This document shows positions 45,748 to 54,786 of a stretch of 64,000 nt of DNA, one piece after another. Under the pieces are notes generated by a model that made no database searches, had not been told where the DNA came from, and was given only the letters and a program-made list of their open reading frames with translations. Source of the DNA: CAWFPR01 sp963817635 (GTDB lineage: Bacteria > Acidobacteriota > Vicinamibacteria > Vicinamibacterales > 2-12-FULL-66-21); contig CAWFPR010000009.1 in NCBI GenBank assembly GCA_963817635.1, positions 70,962 through 134,961 on the forward strand, given 5' to 3'. Position numbers and translations under genes: made by a program. Numbering within the stretch: the stretch's first letter is position 1; the number at the start of each line of letters is the position of its first letter.

Positions 45748-45938
45748 AGCAGGCCCTCAGCTTCGAGCTGGTGGATCAGCTCCAGAATGCGCCGCGTCGC
45801 CGCGCCCTTCATCGGTTTCTGGTTGTCCAAATCCCACTTCACGATCAGCTTGCCGTCGCAATAAACGTGCACATGCCGCGGCGGGTGATCGCCTTTCCAC
45901 GTGATGAAGACGTACCCGCCCCGCCGGTGCTTGCCCAC
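45744..45938 (-). CDS. DUF4160 small protein, probable toxin
   Basis: 64 aa. GYVFITWKGDHPPRHVHVYC and DGKLIVKWDLDNQKP match DUF4160, a family found beside DUF2442 or HTH antitoxins. The conserved H-x-P-x-H-x-H cluster (HPPRHVHV) is intact. It is the first gene of the pair. Toxic activity has rarely been tested in this family, so the role is inference. Confidence 0.8.
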   Translation of the reverse strand: MGKHRRGGYVFITWKGDHPPRHVHVYCDGKLIVKWDLDNQKPMKGAATRRILELIHQLEAEGLL

Positions 45939-46194
45939 CGATGTAAGATGTTACCACATGAGGTAACAGTTTGGCAACAGAGGACAAAGCGCATTGGCTT
46001 GCTTCCCGATCTGGAAGCAGCGAACGCGGCGGCACAAGCGCGAGCGGCGCATTGCTGCGATATTTGATGGGGTAGGTGGGACGACCCGAGTGCGATCCCT
46101 CTAGAGGCCCGGTGGGCCCGCTCATTTCATGTATGGCAGTGGGACATTGCCCGCGGCGTCAGCCAGGCGGCCGACAAGCTGCGCACGCGGGCAA

Positions 46195-47295
46195 TCATAC
46201 GACTGCGTCCAGAACGGGCGTGCCTTCTACAGCCAAGGGCATCTCGATGACAAAAACGCAGCCCTTACCAGGCAGGTTGCGAAAATCGATGTCCCCACCG
46301 TGCATTCTGACGGCCTTTCGGGCGATCGAGAGGCCGAGGCCGAGACCGGTCCGGTCGTTCCTGCGCCGGTCGGCGAACACCTTGAACGGGTCGACAGTGC
46401 TGTCCGGAATGCCGCCGCACTCGTCTTCAATTTCGATCCTCAGGCGCCCGTCGTCGCCCAGTGCCCGGAGCACCACGCGCCCGTCCGCCGGCGTGTACTT
46501 AAACGCGTTGTTCAACAGGTTCATCACGGCGGACGCGAGGAGCTGCGGATCGGCGTTCACGGCGAGCTGAGGGTCCACGTGCTCGAGGGCGAACCGCAGG
46601 GCACGGGACTCGGCGTGCAGGTTGGCGACCACGGCGATTTCGCTCAGGAAAGCGGCGACCGACACCCGCTCGCTCCGTTGGAGGTTAGCGGCCATTCGCA
46701 CGTCGGCCAGAGTGTTGTCGACAAGGTCGTGCAGTCGCGTGAGGCTGCGGCCGAGTACGGTTCCCGTACTGCCGTTGACGGCAACGGTTCCCTGTTTCAA
46801 CGCGTGGAACGCGAGGAGCGCGGTGTTGAGGATGTCGCGAATTTCGTGAGCCAGTTGTCCGGATCGCTCGATTTCTTCACTTGATCTCGATTCGCTGGTG
46901 ATGCGCGCGTGTTCCGTCACGGCTCCCGCGATCGCGGTGTCGAGGCAACGGTTCAGCGTGTGAAATTCTTCGGTCGTGATCGGAACGCGCTGCTCGACGG
47001 CGACCTCGGTGATGGCTTGACAGATATCGCCGTAATCGTGGACGACCTGAGAAATGTTGAACCCGAGTGCCCGCAACTCACGCCCGTGCTTCACCGCTGA
47101 CGCCGCGATGGCCTTCTGCGAAAACGGCGTTGGCGTCGTCTCCCACCGCAGCGTCTCGGAGAGCTGACTCAGGAACAGCGGTACTCCGTGCTCGAGCTCG
47201 CTCGTTGACACAAGCGGCCAGGGCCGATCGGTCAGTTTCTCCCTCGTCCTCGTCATGATCGCGTCTCGATAGGTCGTGATGAATTCGTGGAGCAT
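46195..47295 (-). CDS. Soluble sensor histidine kinase
   Basis: 366 aa; the start at 47295 has GATGAGG upstream, whereas a longer version begins with a TTG. Residues 1-150 are an all-helical sensory domain (FLSQLSETLRW, HGRELRALGFNISQVVHDYG) like the RsbRD N-terminal group. The core has SGQLAHEIRDILNTALLAFH (phospho-His), NLLNNAFKYTP (N box), EDECGGIP and RTGLGLGLSIARKAVRMHGG. There are no TM segments. No response regulator is in the element, so it must signal to a host regulator or a distant one. Confidence 0.88.
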   Translation of the reverse strand: MLHEFITTYRDAIMTRTREKLTDRPWPLVSTSELEHGVPLFLSQLSETLRWETTPTPFSQKAIAASAVKHGRELRALGFNISQVVHDYGDICQAITEVAVEQRVPITTEEFHTLNRCLDTAIAGAVTEHARITSESRSSEEIERSGQLAHEIRDILNTALLAFHALKQGTVAVNGSTGTVLGRSLTRLHDLVDNTLADVRMAANLQRSERVSVAAFLSEIAVVANLHAESRALRFALEHVDPQLAVNADPQLLASAVMNLLNNAFKYTPADGRVVLRALGDDGRLRIEIEDECGGIPDSTVDPFKVFADRRRNDRTGLGLGLSIARKAVRMHGGDIDFRNLPGKGCVFVIEMPLAVEGTPVLDAVV

Positions 47296-47379
47296 TGAAG
47301 CCTCATCCCTGCTGCTCAAGAAACGCTGTTCGCTCTGACGGTTTGTGCCTCTTCTCTGGAGGCTGACGGTACCGAGGGC

Positions 47380-47574
47380 TCAACGTCGCTTTCTGGGGAG
47401 CGAACGTGCGGGCACGGTCGGGGGCCGACTCTTTCCAGGCGCCGGCTCACGAATCAGCGTCGCTGCGTTTTCTGCTCTGGAAACGTCTCCCTCGACAACC
47501 CTCTTCACGACATCGATGGGAACCTGCTCGAAATGCGTTCGCGACTTTCGCGTGGCACCGTTCGTTTTTCTCAT
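47380..47574 (-). CDS. Conserved-looking small basic protein
   Basis: 64 aa: MRKTNGATRKSRTHFEQVPI, then DVVKRVVEGDVSRAEN and a basic Pro-rich tail. The HFEQVP-DVVK segment resembles small proteins I have seen beside sensor kinases in Acidobacteria, but I cannot name a family. It lies 84 bp upstream of the histidine kinase on the same strand and is probably cotranscribed. Confidence 0.5.
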   Translation of the reverse strand: MRKTNGATRKSRTHFEQVPIDVVKRVVEGDVSRAENAATLIREPAPGKSRPPTVPARSLPRKRR

Positions 47575-47819
47575 CGATGAACAGTACCTGAGCGCACGTC
47601 ATGCGGGTCACCTCTTTAGGGAAACCGATCCGCCTCTTTAGCGTTGGCCACTGTGTTCGATTTGCGGGACCTGTACGCGACGTCGTCCAAGCGCCTCGTG
47701 AGAGAAGGGGGGGGGGCTATTTAGCGGGTCGGGTGTATACTAACGGCTCTCGTCATTATAAGCATACTATTACGTCACGTTAGTTTAACGTTTGTGCTTG
47801 CCCGAAAGGAGTATGGGCG

Positions 47820-48101
47820 ATGAGTGGTCGGAACAAGACGGTGCCGATGAACTTCAAGGGCATGGCCCAGGCGGATGTTCCGCAAGGTCGCAATGGAAAG
47901 CACAAAGCGATTGTGACCAAGATCCTCTCGGATCTCGATCAGATACAGGAGGGCGTCGCGCTCAAGGTGCCAGTGGCACAATTGACAGCCGGCAAGGAGA
48001 ACGTACGGTCAGCGTTGAATCGCGCGACCCGGAAAGGCGGACGCACTGTCGCGACCGCGAGCGATGGTAATTTCTTGTATGTGTGGAACGAAACGCCGTA
48101 G
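47820..48101 (+). CDS. Small hypothetical protein of the integrative element
   Basis: 93 aa with AGGAG nine bases before the ATG and an AT-rich region upstream (47740-47790), so it is probably well expressed. It contains GKHKAIVTKILSDLDQIQEG and SALNRATRKGGRTVATASDG. The basic helix and short beta part could bind nucleic acid. I do not recognise the family. Confidence 0.6.
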   Translation: MSGRNKTVPMNFKGMAQADVPQGRNGKHKAIVTKILSDLDQIQEGVALKVPVAQLTAGKENVRSALNRATRKGGRTVATASDGNFLYVWNETP

Positions 48102-48669
48102 AGGACGACCGCTGCGCGATTGAAAGATCCGCCGATGCCGTCGAGGGCACCGTGACGAAATCCGTAGTTCCAACCAAGCATCCGGTCCGTCTCTACTTCG
48201 GTCCCCAATCAGTTGTAACGAACCACGCCAGCGTCGGGTTCAGCTCGGTCCCTTCCGGTAATCTAGGATTTGCAGCTGCCGATCCGCGCGACGCATGCTT
48301 GTCGACGCGAGTCTGAGCGGCTAGGAAAACGGGCGGCGCGACTGGTCGCTGCTGCCGGACCATGGTGCGTCACGTGGCGACTGTCATTCCAGCCGAGGGG
48401 CCATTCTCACGCGCGTTCTTGAGGCGATGCACTGGATCTCCCCGGCGTTCAACGATGTCGCGCGTAGTGCTCTGGGATCGTCACGCCTCCTAGGCTGCCA
48501 GATTCCGCAACAACAACACCCACTACCTGACTGCGCCCTAACGCACCAGACGGTCGATTGTCGATATGAGCGGCGTCGCTCATACTGCGAAAAGACAATT
48601 TGTGGGGCGACAGCGCGACCAAGCATATCGAATCAGCGCGGTTGCCGAACATGTCCTGGACGCAGCCGA
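48102..48669. other. Non-coding region with palindrome, possible operator or origin
   Basis: About 570 bases without a supported gene. At 48565-48584 there is an inverted repeat TATGAGCG-GCGT-CGCTCATA, 86 bases before the start of the replication-relaxation-like gene. This is a candidate operator or replication start. Confidence 0.5.
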
Positions 48670-49602
48670 ATGGACAGATACGACCCGCGCGACGTCGGCG
48701 ACCGAGCAGACTCATGGGACCGCAATTTCGGCAGCCGCGGCGGCACGAGTGAGCGCGACCGCAATGACGAACGCGATCCGCGAGACATCTTCACCAGGGA
48801 TCTCGACCTGCCGCGCGGACGGGAGCGCCGGCCAGCGGGCGACCGCGACCGCGTCTACGAGATCGACGGCGCGGAGAGCCGCGCGCTGGCGACGATTGGC
48901 GCGTTTCGAGTGATCGCTGAGAGCGACCTTCACGACATTCGCGACGACTCACAGAGCTCACGCCGAACCCTCAAGCATCTCGAGAACGAAGGGCTGATTC
49001 GCACGTCGCCGCTCAGCTCGGACGATCGCGCCGTCACGCTGACGGACCGCGGACGTGACCTGCTCGAGGCCAACCGCTACGAGCGTCACGACCGCACCTA
49101 CGAGCCCCGCCAGACCTTCCACGCCGGCATCAGAAAGCCTCGCGAGCTGACGCACGACACCAACGTCTATCGCGCCTACCAGCGCGCCGAGGAGCGTCTC
49201 CGCGGCCAGGGCGGTCGGGTTCGGCGCGTCGTCCTCGACTACGAGCTGAAGCGCGACTATCAGCGATTCCTCCACGAGCGCAATCGCGGCAAGAAGGACT
49301 GCGACGGCCGGCCGGACCGTGAGCCGGAAGAGATTGCACGCTGGGCGCGGGAACACGAGCTGCCCTACGACGAGGGGCACGTCCGGTTCCCGGACGCGCG
49401 GATCGAGTACGAGGACCGAGACGGCCGCTCGCGGCACGAGGATCTCGAGGTCGTGACCGCCCACTATCGCGGCGCCCACTCCGCCAGCACCGCCAAGTCA
49501 GGATTCACCTGCTATCTCTCGATCGGAGGCTCGGTCGGCGGGCGCGGCGGCGGGGGCCGGCGGACACCACATCCGCGGATCGTGGAGGAGCTAATCCGAT
49601 GA
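48670..49602 (+). CDS. Replication-relaxation-like winged-helix protein
   Basis: 310 aa. The start is placed at MDRYDPRDVGDRADSWDRNF, where a long Arg/Asp-rich charged N-terminus begins. A winged helix follows: ALATIGAFRVIAESDLHDI, SSRRTLKHLENEGLIRTSPL, AVTLTDRGRDLLEANRY. The later part (HDTNVYRAYQRAEERLRGQG, VVLDYELKRDYQRFLHERN, HVRFPDARIEY) matches the replication-relaxation protein family of plasmids and integrative elements. It overlaps the next gene by four bases. Its exact job in replication or mobilisation is unproven. Confidence 0.75.
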   Translation: MDRYDPRDVGDRADSWDRNFGSRGGTSERDRNDERDPRDIFTRDLDLPRGRERRPAGDRDRVYEIDGAESRALATIGAFRVIAESDLHDIRDDSQSSRRTLKHLENEGLIRTSPLSSDDRAVTLTDRGRDLLEANRYERHDRTYEPRQTFHAGIRKPRELTHDTNVYRAYQRAEERLRGQGGRVRRVVLDYELKRDYQRFLHERNRGKKDCDGRPDREPEEIARWAREHELPYDEGHVRFPDARIEYEDRDGRSRHEDLEVVTAHYRGAHSASTAKSGFTCYLSIGGSVGGRGGGGRRTPHPRIVEELIR

Positions 49603-50635
49603 CGCTGCCGCCCGCGCCGGACCGCTGGACCATCGACCTGGCGAACACGGAACGCACGGAAGCCATCGCGGCGTTCGGCTTCACCGAGCGCCAGGCGCGG
49701 TTTCTGCTCAACGTGCTCCTCCACTCGGGCGTGTTCGTCGAGCGGCAGGTACCTGCGCCCACGCCGGCATCGTCCACGGCCAAAAGAGTACGGACTTCCT
49801 CAAGACGCTCGTCGAGCGACGATTCGCGACCCCGATCACCCGGGAAGCTCCATCGCGGCCGGATGTTCCACCTCCATTACAAGCCGCTCTGGGCGGCCAT
49901 CGGGCAGCCCGACAACCGCTTCCGGAAGCCGGCCGCACAGGGACGGATGATCGAGCGGATCAAGCTTCTGGACGCCGTGCTCGACGATCGCGAGTTCGTC
50001 TGGCTCGGTCCGTCAGGCGACAAGCATCGTCATTTCGTCCGGCACGTCGGCAACCGGCTGGAGCTCCGGGACTACCCGCACCTGACGTTCGGTGAAGGCC
50101 CCGAGCAAGCGGTCCGCCGCTTCCCAGACAAGCTGCCGATTGGGATGCAGCCGCACGCGGACCACCACGTCTTCGTCTACCTCGTCACGCGTCCGTCGCC
50201 GATGGACTTCCGGCTGTTCCTGCTGCGGCACGTGGCGCTGCTCCGTGTGCTCGTCCGATGGACAATCCGGCTGCTGCTTCCACGTAAGCTCGTCAAGGCG
50301 AGACTGGCCTACCTGCATGCCGCCCGGGAGCAGCTCGCGACACCCTTGCACCCGTCAATTGTCGAGACGTGGAGTGGCTCTTCCCCGAACGGAAGCGGCT
50401 CGCCGAACCCGATGCCGCGCCCGCCGACGCACGGTATCTGAGAATCTCCGGCGGGTACCACACGCCGGTCTACCGAGCGCTGTACCGACAGTGGTTGGAC
50501 GAGCCCCGCAACACGCTCTGGATGGCCGGTTCTTCCGTCGTTGCCGACGCCATCGGCCGGGAGCACGGACGGGTTGAATGCGTCGAGCTGTCTCGGCAGT
50601 ACCTGCATCTCTCCCCGCTCGTTGACGTCGCCTGA
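49599..50635 (+). CDS. Partner of replication-relaxation protein, multiple frameshifts
   Basis: About 345 aa in total. It opens WTIDLANTERTEAIAAFGFT then ERQARFLLNVLLHSGVFVER, and a long conserved-looking middle (HLHYKPLWAAIGQPDNRFRK, RFPDKLPIGMQPHADHHVFV, YLVTRPSPMDFRLFLLRHVA). The frame breaks near 49748-49753, where CAG-GGTACC minus a g and a c reads QYCAHAG, again near 49846, and near 50365; the last part is EWLFPERKRLAEPDAAPADA to the stop. The protein is typical of these integrative elements, but I cannot assign a biochemical role. It may be intact in the organism. Confidence 0.6.
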
Positions 50636-50638
50636 CAA

Positions 50639-51891
50639 GCAACAGCAGAGGACGACCTGGGGGACGACCTCGGAAATCGAGGTTGTCCCCCCCGAGCACG
50701 TCCGAGAAGATCCCCGGCAGCAACGACGCCAGCGACCCGGCCCCCGCCAGCACAGGCGGTAACCGATTCTCTGGCCGCAAGTGCCACCGTGAGCGCGCGA
50801 CACCAGCACGATGGGGCGGCGCTCTTTGCCGCCCACTGCGCAGGCACCGGTGGCGCGATCAGAGCAGGAAGACATGGCGTGAGCGACCCCGGTGCGCGCG
50901 CCGGAAATGGCCCCGCGCGTGTCCGGAGGGGTCGCTCACGCCATGGCTGTCGGTGTCCCGTGTTGGTCGTCTGCGCGTCTGTGGTCAGTCGCGGAAACGC
51001 CGCGAATCAGGTCCACTTGTGCGCGCGGAACGGAACGCGGATCCTCCGGACAATCCGGTCCCCCTCGTCCGGCAATTCCTGGCCCCGGAACTGCACGTGT
51101 TCCGCACTCGATGACACAGCTAGATGCCGCGTTCGTCGTTGGCCACTTCGAAGCGCGCGACATGTCAATGATCCGGGCCACGTTGGACGCGCTGGCCATC
51201 ACGCAATTGATGTTCGATCTGTGCTCGACACCGTGCAAGGCTCGTCGCTTCGCTCCGCCCGCGCAAACGCCCACCCCAACGCGCACAGAACCCGCGTCGG
51301 GGGCCACCGGGCGCGCGGCCTGCGGGCCTTGACGGTGCCTGCGCCCAGATCATGTCTTGGCCATTACGTGATGGCCGGCGGTGTGAGGACGCTTAGCTGG
51401 ACCGATCTTGCCTCTTGACCTCGATTCGAAGCGGCGTTGGCCTGTTCCGATCCTCCGTGCTCACTGCACACCCTCCGCGAGAGGTCACTTCGCGCGGAGC
51501 GCTGAAGGTCGCCGCCCTCAGGGCACGACTGACAGCCTACTTCCTGACTTCAGCACGGTTCTGAATCGAGATCGCTCACAGGGCTATTTCGAGATCAGAG
51601 ACTCGCAACCGCATACCGCCGTCGCCCTCAGGGCATGCGGCTGCGGTGCACCACCGAGGCGTGGTTGTATCGCCTGGCCGTTCGAGAGAACAGCGCGGCC
51701 AGCATGACCCACGGCTTCGGAACGCATGACCACGTGTCGTGCGACGGCCGCGACGCTCAGCGTCTCGGTCTTCGATGCCGGCAACATCAGCCCGCATCTC
51801 GCGCCACTGTTCCCGGCGCGCCGGCCACAGGCCAGCGCGCCAGAGCGCGCCACTCCATGGACGTTCGGCAACAGTTGTCAGGAGGTGCGCC
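50639..51891. other. 1.25 kb without a supported gene
   Basis: No frame shows a conserved protein. It contains two copies of GCCCTCAGGGC, a near palindrome, at 51514-51524 and 51624-51634, 110 bases apart. These could bind one of the small HTH proteins encoded just downstream. The region may also hold a decayed cargo gene that I cannot recognise. Confidence 0.5.
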
Positions 51892-52116
51892 ATGAAGCCC
51901 TGGTTGAATGTGTCCGAGGCTGCGGAGTACGCCGGCGTGAGCCGGGACACGATCTACACCGCATGCGAGCAGGCGGAGCTGCGAAGCGCGCGCGTCAGCG
52001 GACGACGCGCCATTCGCATTCGGCCGGCGTGGATCGATGCCTGGCTGGAACGGCATGCGCCGGATGTTCACGATCGCCGGCGCATCGGTGACACGCAGAA
52101 CGGAGCGGCGTCATGA
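51892..52116 (+). CDS. Excisionase-like HTH protein (HTH_17)
   Basis: 74 aa with GGAGG before the ATG. WLNVSEAAEYAGVSRDTIYT and RSARVSGRRAIRIRPAWIDAW are the MerR/excisionase-type HTH pattern. Such proteins control excision direction or transcription of mobile elements. The stop overlaps the next gene (ATGA). Confidence 0.85.
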   Translation: MKPWLNVSEAAEYAGVSRDTIYTACEQAELRSARVSGRRAIRIRPAWIDAWLERHAPDVHDRRRIGDTQNGAAS

Positions 52117-52367
52117 ACCCGCGGGCGACGAGATCGGATGCGCCGCGCGCGCTGACCGAACGCGAGGTCGCCGAGCGGCTGGGGCTGTCGGTCGCCACGC
52201 TGCGTGCGTGGAGGCACAGAGGGAAGGGGCCACGTTTCCTGCGGCTCGGACGGTCCGTTCGGTACCTGCCAGCCGACGTGGCGGACTTCGTCCGGGCGAG
52301 CGCAGTTGACACCACGCCGGTTTCCTCGTCAGATGGTGGTTCGCAGCTCGGGGAGTTGCCGCTATGA
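52113..52367 (+). CDS. Second excisionase-like HTH protein
   Basis: 84 aa. ALTEREVAERLGLSVATLRA, WRHRGKGPRFLRLGRSVRYL and PADVADFVRA match the HTH_17 excisionase-like domain. It overlaps both neighbours by four bases, making a three-gene unit HTH-HTH-integrase. Two different HTH proteins in one unit suggest one excisionase and one regulator. Confidence 0.87.
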   Translation: MNPRATRSDAPRALTEREVAERLGLSVATLRAWRHRGKGPRFLRLGRSVRYLPADVADFVRASAVDTTPVSSSDGGSQLGELPL

Positions 52368-53697
52368 GTCTCTGGACACGCGGTCGCCAGTACCTGGACG
52401 GACTTCACCGTTGCCGGCCGTCGATACCGGAAGCGCCTGGGCACGACGAATCTGCGAACGGCGACGCGCCGGGAACGGGAACTCGTAGAAGAGGCTGGAC
52501 ACGGCCGGCTGTCAGCCGACGAACAAGGGCCGAAGCGGCTCTCGGATGCGATCGACGCCTACCTGGCTGCCAAGCGGATCCGGTGCGCCCCGCGCACGAT
52601 CGAGCTGCGAGGAGGAACGGCTCAGCCTCGTCACGAAGCACTTCGGCGACGTGCCGCTCTCGGCGATCACCGCGACGGCGATCGCCGACTTCCAGCGCAG
52701 GCGTCACGAGGCCGGCATCGCGAACCGCACGATCAACATGGACGTCGGTGTGCTGTCGCGCGTGCTCAAGTCCTGTGGCCGGTGGCGGGCGCTCGCGGAC
52801 CACGTCCACAATCTCCCGGAGCGACAGCATCCCGTCGGGCGCGCCTTGACAGCAGAGGAACGGACGCGGCTCTTCCACGCAGCCGCGTCGAATTCGGAAT
52901 GGGAGCACGTGTACTGCGCCGCGATCGTCGCGGCCAACACGTCGATGCGCCCGGTCGAGGTCAAGCATCTGCGCCGGTGCGATGTCGATCTCGTCAAGCG
53001 CCTCCTGCACGTCCGGCGGAGCAAGAACGAGACGAGTCACCGCGTCATCCCGCTCAACGCGTCGGCCATCGAAGCGGCGGCGCGGATGTTCGAGCGCGCG
53101 GATCTGCTCGGGCACACCGAGCCGGAGCATTACCTCTGGCCGGCCTGTCAGTGGGGCCGCTACGACGCGACCAGGCCGATGCTGAAGTGGGACACAGCCT
53201 GGCGAGCGCTGCGTGACGAGGCGGGCCTGCACGGCTTGCGCTTTCACGATCTGCGGCACACGGTCATCACCGAGCTTGCCGAGATGGGCGTGGCCGATCA
53301 CGTGCTCGAATCGATCAGCGGGCATCTCTCGCGCCGGATGCTCGAGCACTATTCCCACATCCGGATCGACGCGAAGCGGCAGGCGCTCGATGGGCTGGAC
53401 AACCTGCGGCGAGCCAGCGACACCGAAAACGGCAGCGGAAAGCCAGCAAACGACGCCGAAATCGAGACGATCGTGGAGGTCCCCGACGACCTCACGTCAC
53501 AGTCACGTCACAGTCTGCTGTTGAGCGGGTCTCCGCCTTCCGGTAAACTGTTGATTCCACTCAACCGGAGAGATGTCCGAGTGGTTGAAGGAGCACGCTT
53601 GGAAAGCGATTCCGGCGAGCTGTATCGACCAACGCCTAAACACCTCTTCACACAGTCGATTCAACGACTTCCCACCACAGAATGCTCCTCAATGTGA
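52364..53697 (+). CDS. Tyrosine recombinase (integrase), two frameshifts
   Basis: About 443 aa. N-terminal arm domain SLWTRGRQYWTDFTVAGRRY appears after deleting one c at the GTAC of 52390-52393; a second one-base insertion near 52580-52605 precedes EEERLSLVTKHFGDVPL. The catalytic domain is intact: Arg in ANTSMRPVEVKHL, HDLRHT, GHLS and Tyr in LEHYSHI. The ORF runs on through an arm-site repeat and the tRNA-Ser half repeat, so the last 40-45 residues are encoded by the att site. This int/att overlap is typical of elements integrating in tRNA genes. Confidence 0.88.
53492..53515. repeat. ACGTCAC double repeat near right end
   Basis: Two ACGTCACAGT units in tandem, inside the 3' part of the integrase gene and 52 bases before the right tRNA-Ser repeat. 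It matches 45217-45240. Likely recombinase arm sites. Confidence 0.6.
53567..53605. repeat. Right attachment repeat: tRNA-Ser 5' half
   Basis: An uninterrupted 39-base copy of the tRNA-Ser(GGA) 5' half: GGAGAGATGTCCGAGTGG to CTTGGAAA. The bases after it do not complete the tRNA. It overlaps the integrase reading frame and is in the same orientation as the left copy. Confidence 0.85.
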
Positions 53698-53812
53698 GCC
53701 CGTAAACGTCGGTGTTTGTCTGCGGTTTCGGGGCGACCTTACACAGTTTCTACACAGTTCTGAACGGCACTTTGGCGAGTACTCCCCGAGTGGTCGGCGG
53801 TACGTGTCGGAC
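53656..53812. repeat. Copy 2 of the ~160-bp direct repeat
   Basis: It begins 50 bases outside the right attachment repeat and matches 37328-37490 in the same orientation. The identical 35-base core is 53729-53763, with ACACAGTT twice. The region to 53889 holds no gene. Confidence 0.75.
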
Positions 53813-53889
53813 GCCTCCTCCACTCGTCGCCGCCTGACGCCGCTGCGTCCGTGGCTGCAAGTGCTCGTCAGATACCTGGAGTGCTGCGG

Positions 53890-54105
53890 TCATGGGCGAA
53901 GTTCCGGAATCCCGGGACCCGGATCGCGTCCGTCGTAATGGTCCGCGTCGTCCTCGATTTGCACGACGAGAGACACGCCGCTTTCGTCCCTCCGCGCCAG
54001 GCACCCGTTACGAACGTCCGGGTTGTCGAGGATGGCGTCCAATTGACGCAGGTTGCGCCGCGAAAGCCTCACGTGTACCCGGTTGTCGATGATCGTGACG
54101 AACAT
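53890..54105 (-). CDS. Small soluble hypothetical protein
   Basis: 71 aa. The start is supported by AGAGGAGG ahead of the ATG. MFVTIIDNRVHVRLSRRNLR, QLDAILDNPDVRN and SGVSLVVQIEDDADHY look like a compact alpha/beta protein. No family is recognised. It is the last gene of the minus-strand stress operon by position. Confidence 0.6.
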   Translation of the reverse strand: MFVTIIDNRVHVRLSRRNLRQLDAILDNPDVRNGCLARRDESGVSLVVQIEDDADHYDGRDPGPGIPELRP

Positions 54106-54166
54106 GTCTTCCTCCTCTTAACGTCCAACGCTGTCGGCCTGCGCTGGCAGCCGTGACGCTGCGGCG

Positions 54167-54400
54167 TCACGGGTACCCGAGCAGGCGGCGCAACGCCATC
54201 GCCCAGCTCGATAGCCACGAACCGATCAGGACGACCAGGACGACGGCACTCACCACCGAGATCGAGAGTCCGATCAGCGCGCCGACGACCGTGGCGTTGC
54301 GGACCTCGGTGCCGGCGGTGTTGTCGCGCATGCTCTGGTGCGCGGACACCGCGTCACCTTGTCCCTGACCGTCTCCAACGCCGGCGCCCGAGATTGACAT
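54167..54400 (-). CDS. Small single-TM protein
   Basis: 77 aa with GGAGG before the ATG. A Gly/Gln-rich start is followed by one TM helix (VVGALIGLSISVVSAVVLVV) and a short basic end (ALRRLLGYP). It lies between DoxX and the small soluble gene on the same strand. Function unknown; a membrane-stress role is guilt by association. Confidence 0.6.
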   Translation of the reverse strand: MSISGAGVGDGQGQGDAVSAHQSMRDNTAGTEVRNATVVGALIGLSISVVSAVVLVVLIGSWLSSWAMALRRLLGYP

Positions 54401-54422
54401 TGAACCTCCGGCAGCAACACCA

Positions 54423-54770
54423 TCACCGGAGCGTTGCCACGACGATTGTCAATACCGCCAGGGCGGTTGCCGCGGCCGCTGGTTCCCGGCGGTTCATGTG
54501 CGTTGCCACCGCTCCACCCATCACTGCGGCCAGACAAGCCGCGGCAGCGGGCGTCAGGAAAGGCGCGATACCGGTGGCCATCGGAGCTATCAGGCCGATG
54601 GCGCCCAGTATCTCTGCGATACCCAGCAGCCTGATCTGAGCCTCCGGTACCGAGTGCACCCACTGCATGTGCGGATTGACGGCAAGTTGGGCTTTCGACC
54701 GCACCAGCTTCATCGTCCCCGCGGCTCCGAAGGCGAGCGCGAGGAGAATTTGAATTGCCCAGAGGATCAT
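54423..54770 (-). CDS. DoxX-family membrane protein
   Basis: 115 aa; GGGAGG precedes the ATG at 54770. Four TM helices: ILWAIQILLALAFGAAGTMK, then a loop with PHMQWVHSVPEAQIRLLGIA, LGAIGLIAPMATGIAPFL, AAAACLAAVMGGAVATHM and the last helix. The KL...S-x-x-x...E-x-L-G-A-I-G pattern is the DoxX signature. DoxX-like proteins are tied to thiol and oxidative stress in some bacteria. It lies 16 bp after the Hsp20 gene, so they are cotranscribed. Confidence 0.82.
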   Translation of the reverse strand: MILWAIQILLALAFGAAGTMKLVRSKAQLAVNPHMQWVHSVPEAQIRLLGIAEILGAIGLIAPMATGIAPFLTPAAAACLAAVMGGAVATHMNRREPAAAATALAVLTIVVATLR

Positions 54771-54786
54771 GTCTGTCTTCCTCCCA

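Larger units (their letters stand above)
44969..53605. mobile_element. Integrative element bounded by tRNA-Ser half repeats
   Basis: About 8.6 kb between direct repeats of 39 bases, each matching the 5' half of a bacterial tRNA-Ser(GGA) gene up to the anticodon loop. Inside are a tyrosine recombinase next to the right repeat, two small excisionase-like HTH genes, two replication-type genes, a toxin-antitoxin-like pair and a histidine kinase. Matching ACGTCAC repeats lie near both ends, as expected for recombinase arm sites. No conjugation genes are seen. Neither end carries the 3' half of the tRNA, so a functional tRNA is not rebuilt here. Confidence 0.75.

Noticed and set aside
47707..47716. 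Run of about ten G as a phase-variable tract
   Set aside because: It lies in a non-coding stretch without a clear gene or promoter spacing dependence; it may also be a sequencing artefact.
53567..53640. Functional tRNA-Ser gene at the right repeat
   Set aside because: The sequence after the anticodon loop does not fold into a tRNA 3' half.
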